Shown in pieces: positions 48,501 through 51,500 of a stretch of DNA of 64,000 nucleotides. The DNA lies in contig NC_091369.1 in assembly GCF_038502225.1 (NCBI RefSeq), forward strand, positions 12,990,002-13,054,001. The letters run 5' to 3'. This DNA is from Cherax quadricarinatus. Taxonomy: Eukaryota > Arthropoda > Malacostraca > Decapoda > Parastacidae. Position 1 is the stretch's first letter. Each line of letters begins with the position of its first letter. Below the pieces are notes generated by a model. It had not been told where the DNA came from. It worked only from the letters and a program-made list of their open reading frames with translations, and ran no database searches. Position numbers and translations under genes: made by a program.

Positions 48501-51500
48501 GGTGTGAATGTCTTATAGATTGGAGAGAAGAAATTAAAAGGTAATGTGGGGTTAATAAATGCATAATTCAGAGGGCTGAGGGGTTGTTGAGGAGATGGAG
48601 AAAGATGAAAATGGTGTGTAAATCTGAGGTAAAATGTAGAAGGGTGGTAAAGGAGGCTTTGAACATGTATGAGGCTAAGTTAGCATACTTCTGGCAAGAC
48701 AACAGTTGAATGTGATTTTTTTTCTTTTTGTCGTCTTACCTTGGTGGGGGGGATAACCAGTGAGGTAAAAAAAAAAAAAAAAAAATTACAATCAATGGAA
48801 ATAGAATAAAGATGGTTATAGAGGTTATAGGTTATAGATGGTTATAAAGGTGGTTATAGGAGGGTGGGGGCAGGAGGAAAGAGGAGTGATTGGTGGAATG
48901 ATGAAGTAAAGGGTGTGATAAAAGAGAAAAAGGTAGCTTATGAGAGGTTTTTACAAAGCAGAAGTGTTATAAGAAGAGCAGAGTATATGGAGAGTAAAAG
49001 AAAGGTGAAGAGAGTGGTGAGAGCAGATGAAAGAGTGGGAGAGGCACTGTCAAGAAATTTTAATGAAAATAAGAAAAATTTTTGGAGTGAGTTAAACAAG
49101 TTAAGAAAGCCTAGGGAAAGTATGGATTTGTCAGTTAAAAACAGAGTAGGGGAGTTAGTAGATGGGGAGAGGGAGGTATTAGGTAGATGGCGAGAATATT
49201 TTGAGGAACTTTTAAATGTTGAGGAAGAAAGGGAGGCGGTAATTTCATGCACTGGCCAGGGAGGTATACCATCTTTTAGGAGTGAAGAAGAGCAGAATGT
49301 AAGTGTGGTGGAGGTACGTGAGGCATTACGTAGAATGAAAGGGGGTAAAGCAGCTGGAACTGATGGGATCATGACAGAAATGTTAAAAGCAGGGGGGGAT
49401 ATAGTGTTGGAGTGGTTGGTACTTTTGTTTAATAAATGTATGAAAGAGGGAAAGGTACCTAGGGATTGGCGGAGAGCATGTATAGTCCCTTTATATAAAA
49501 GGAAAGGGGACAAAAGAGATTGTAAAAATTATAGAGGAATAAGTTTACTGAGTATACCAGGAAAAGTATATGGTAGGGTTATAATTGAAAGAATTAGAGG
49601 TAAGACAGAATGTAGGATTGCAGATGAGCAAGGAGGTGTCAGAGTGGGTAGGGGATGTGTAGATCAAGTGTTTACATTGAAGCATATATGTGAACAGTAT
49701 TTAGATAAAGGTAGGGAAGTTTTTATTGCATTTATGGATTTAGAAAAGGCATATGATAGAGTGGATAGAGGAGCAATGTGGCAGATGTTGCAAGTATATG
49801 GAATAGGTGGAAAGTTACTAAATGCTGTAAAGAGCTTTTATGAGGATAGTGAGGCTCAGGTTAGGGTACGTAGAAGAGAGGGAGAATACTTCCCGGTAAA
49901 AGTAGGTCTTAGACAGGGATGTGTAATGTCACCATGGTTGTTTAACCCTTTCAGGGTCCAAGGCCCAAATCTGGAGTCACGCACCAGTGTCCAAGAATTT
50001 TCAAAAAAAAAATTTGTTATTTTTTCTTATGAAATCATAGAGAATCTTTTTGTGAAGGTAATAAAACAAAAAGTACGAAATTTGGTGGAAAACTGACGAA
50101 ATTATGCTCTCGCGAATTTTGATGTGTCAGCGATATTTACGAATCGGCGATTTTGCCGACTTTGACTCCCATTTTAGGCCAATTACATTATTCCAATCAA
50201 CCAAATTCTTAGCTATTTCACTAGTATTACTTCTATTCTATTGATTGAGCACAAGAAATCGCCAAGTCAACTGTTTCAACTACAAAATAAAGTGATCGGA
50301 AATTGTTAATTTGGCCAATTTAACACAAAGTTCAAAATATTCCAATTTCAAAATAGGGTCCAGAATGAACAATGTAGGCATTCCTGGCACTAAACTAACA
50401 TTTCCTCTGTTCATTAGTTATGTTTTGAGGCTTTACAAATAAATTCCATTTTGATTTTTTATTCACATAATGAATTTTTATTCACACCAAAAAATAGAAG
50501 ATTTACTGTTATGCAATACTGTAATAATTGTATAAATATCATCACCATATTTGTGAATGTATATTAGACCCACCAGCTGGTGTGTATTAGACGTGTGAGG
50601 TCGTTTGTTTACTCTTGAATATCGGCAAAAATTTAACATTTCCGCTACTTTGAGCTCAGTTGCAAGCCATTTCCAGTGCTAAAACCAATCAAAATCATCT
50701 CTATTTCTGTAATATGTCTTCCATTCTATCAAATGAGACCAAGAAATCGCAAATACAACTATAAAAAACATACGAAAAAACACTGCAAAGTTGCTGTTTT
50801 AATCGAAAAATCATGATTTCATTTTTTTTCTCTCATTATACACAGTGTGCTGCAGGATCTGTTTTATGTGGTGCACACATACCACATAGATGTATTCTCT
50901 CATATCTAGGCCCAAATGTACCACTCACAGTTTATCAGAGTGAGCTGAGCTCATGGCGTAGATCTACGGTTTGGACCCTGAACGTAAAGCCGTAGATCTA
51001 CGGGACGGACCCTGAAAGGGTTAATATATTTATAGATGGGGTTGTAAAAGAAGTAAATGCTAGGGTGTTCAGGAGAGGGGTGGGATTAAATTATGGGGAA
51101 TCAAATTCAAAATGGGAATTGACACAGTTACTTTTTGCTGATGATACTGTGCTTATGGGAGATTCTAAAGAAAAATTGCAAAGGTTAGTGGATGAGTTTG
51201 AGAATGTGTGTAAAGGTAGAAAGTTGAAAGTGAACATAGAAAAGAGTAAGGTGATGAGGGTATCAAATGATTTAGATAAAGAAAAATTGGATATCAAATT
51301 GGGGAGGAGGAGTATAGAAGAAGTGAATGTTTTCAGATACTTGGGAGTTGACGTGTTGGCGGATGGATTTATGAAGGATGAGGTTAATCATAGAATTGAT
51401 GAGGGAAAAAAGGTGAGTGGTGCGTTGAGGTACATGTGGAGTCAAAAAACGTTATCTATGGAGGCAAAGAAGGGAATGTATGAAGGTATAGTAGTACCAA

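Larger units (their letters stand above)
47150..48775 (+). mobile_element. Old RTE copy, interrupted by nested MITEs
   Basis: Starts near GGTAAGAGAGAAAGTAGGAT (RT fingers). It resumes after 47707 with GTGTGTGGAACAAGTATTTAC, GGCATATGATAGTGGATAGG, TTCTTTGCTGATGACAG (degraded FADD box) and GATATTTAGCAATGGATG, ending with a degraded 3' UTR (CTTACCTTGGTGGGG) and poly-A. Many indels; no usable frame. Confidence 0.85.
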
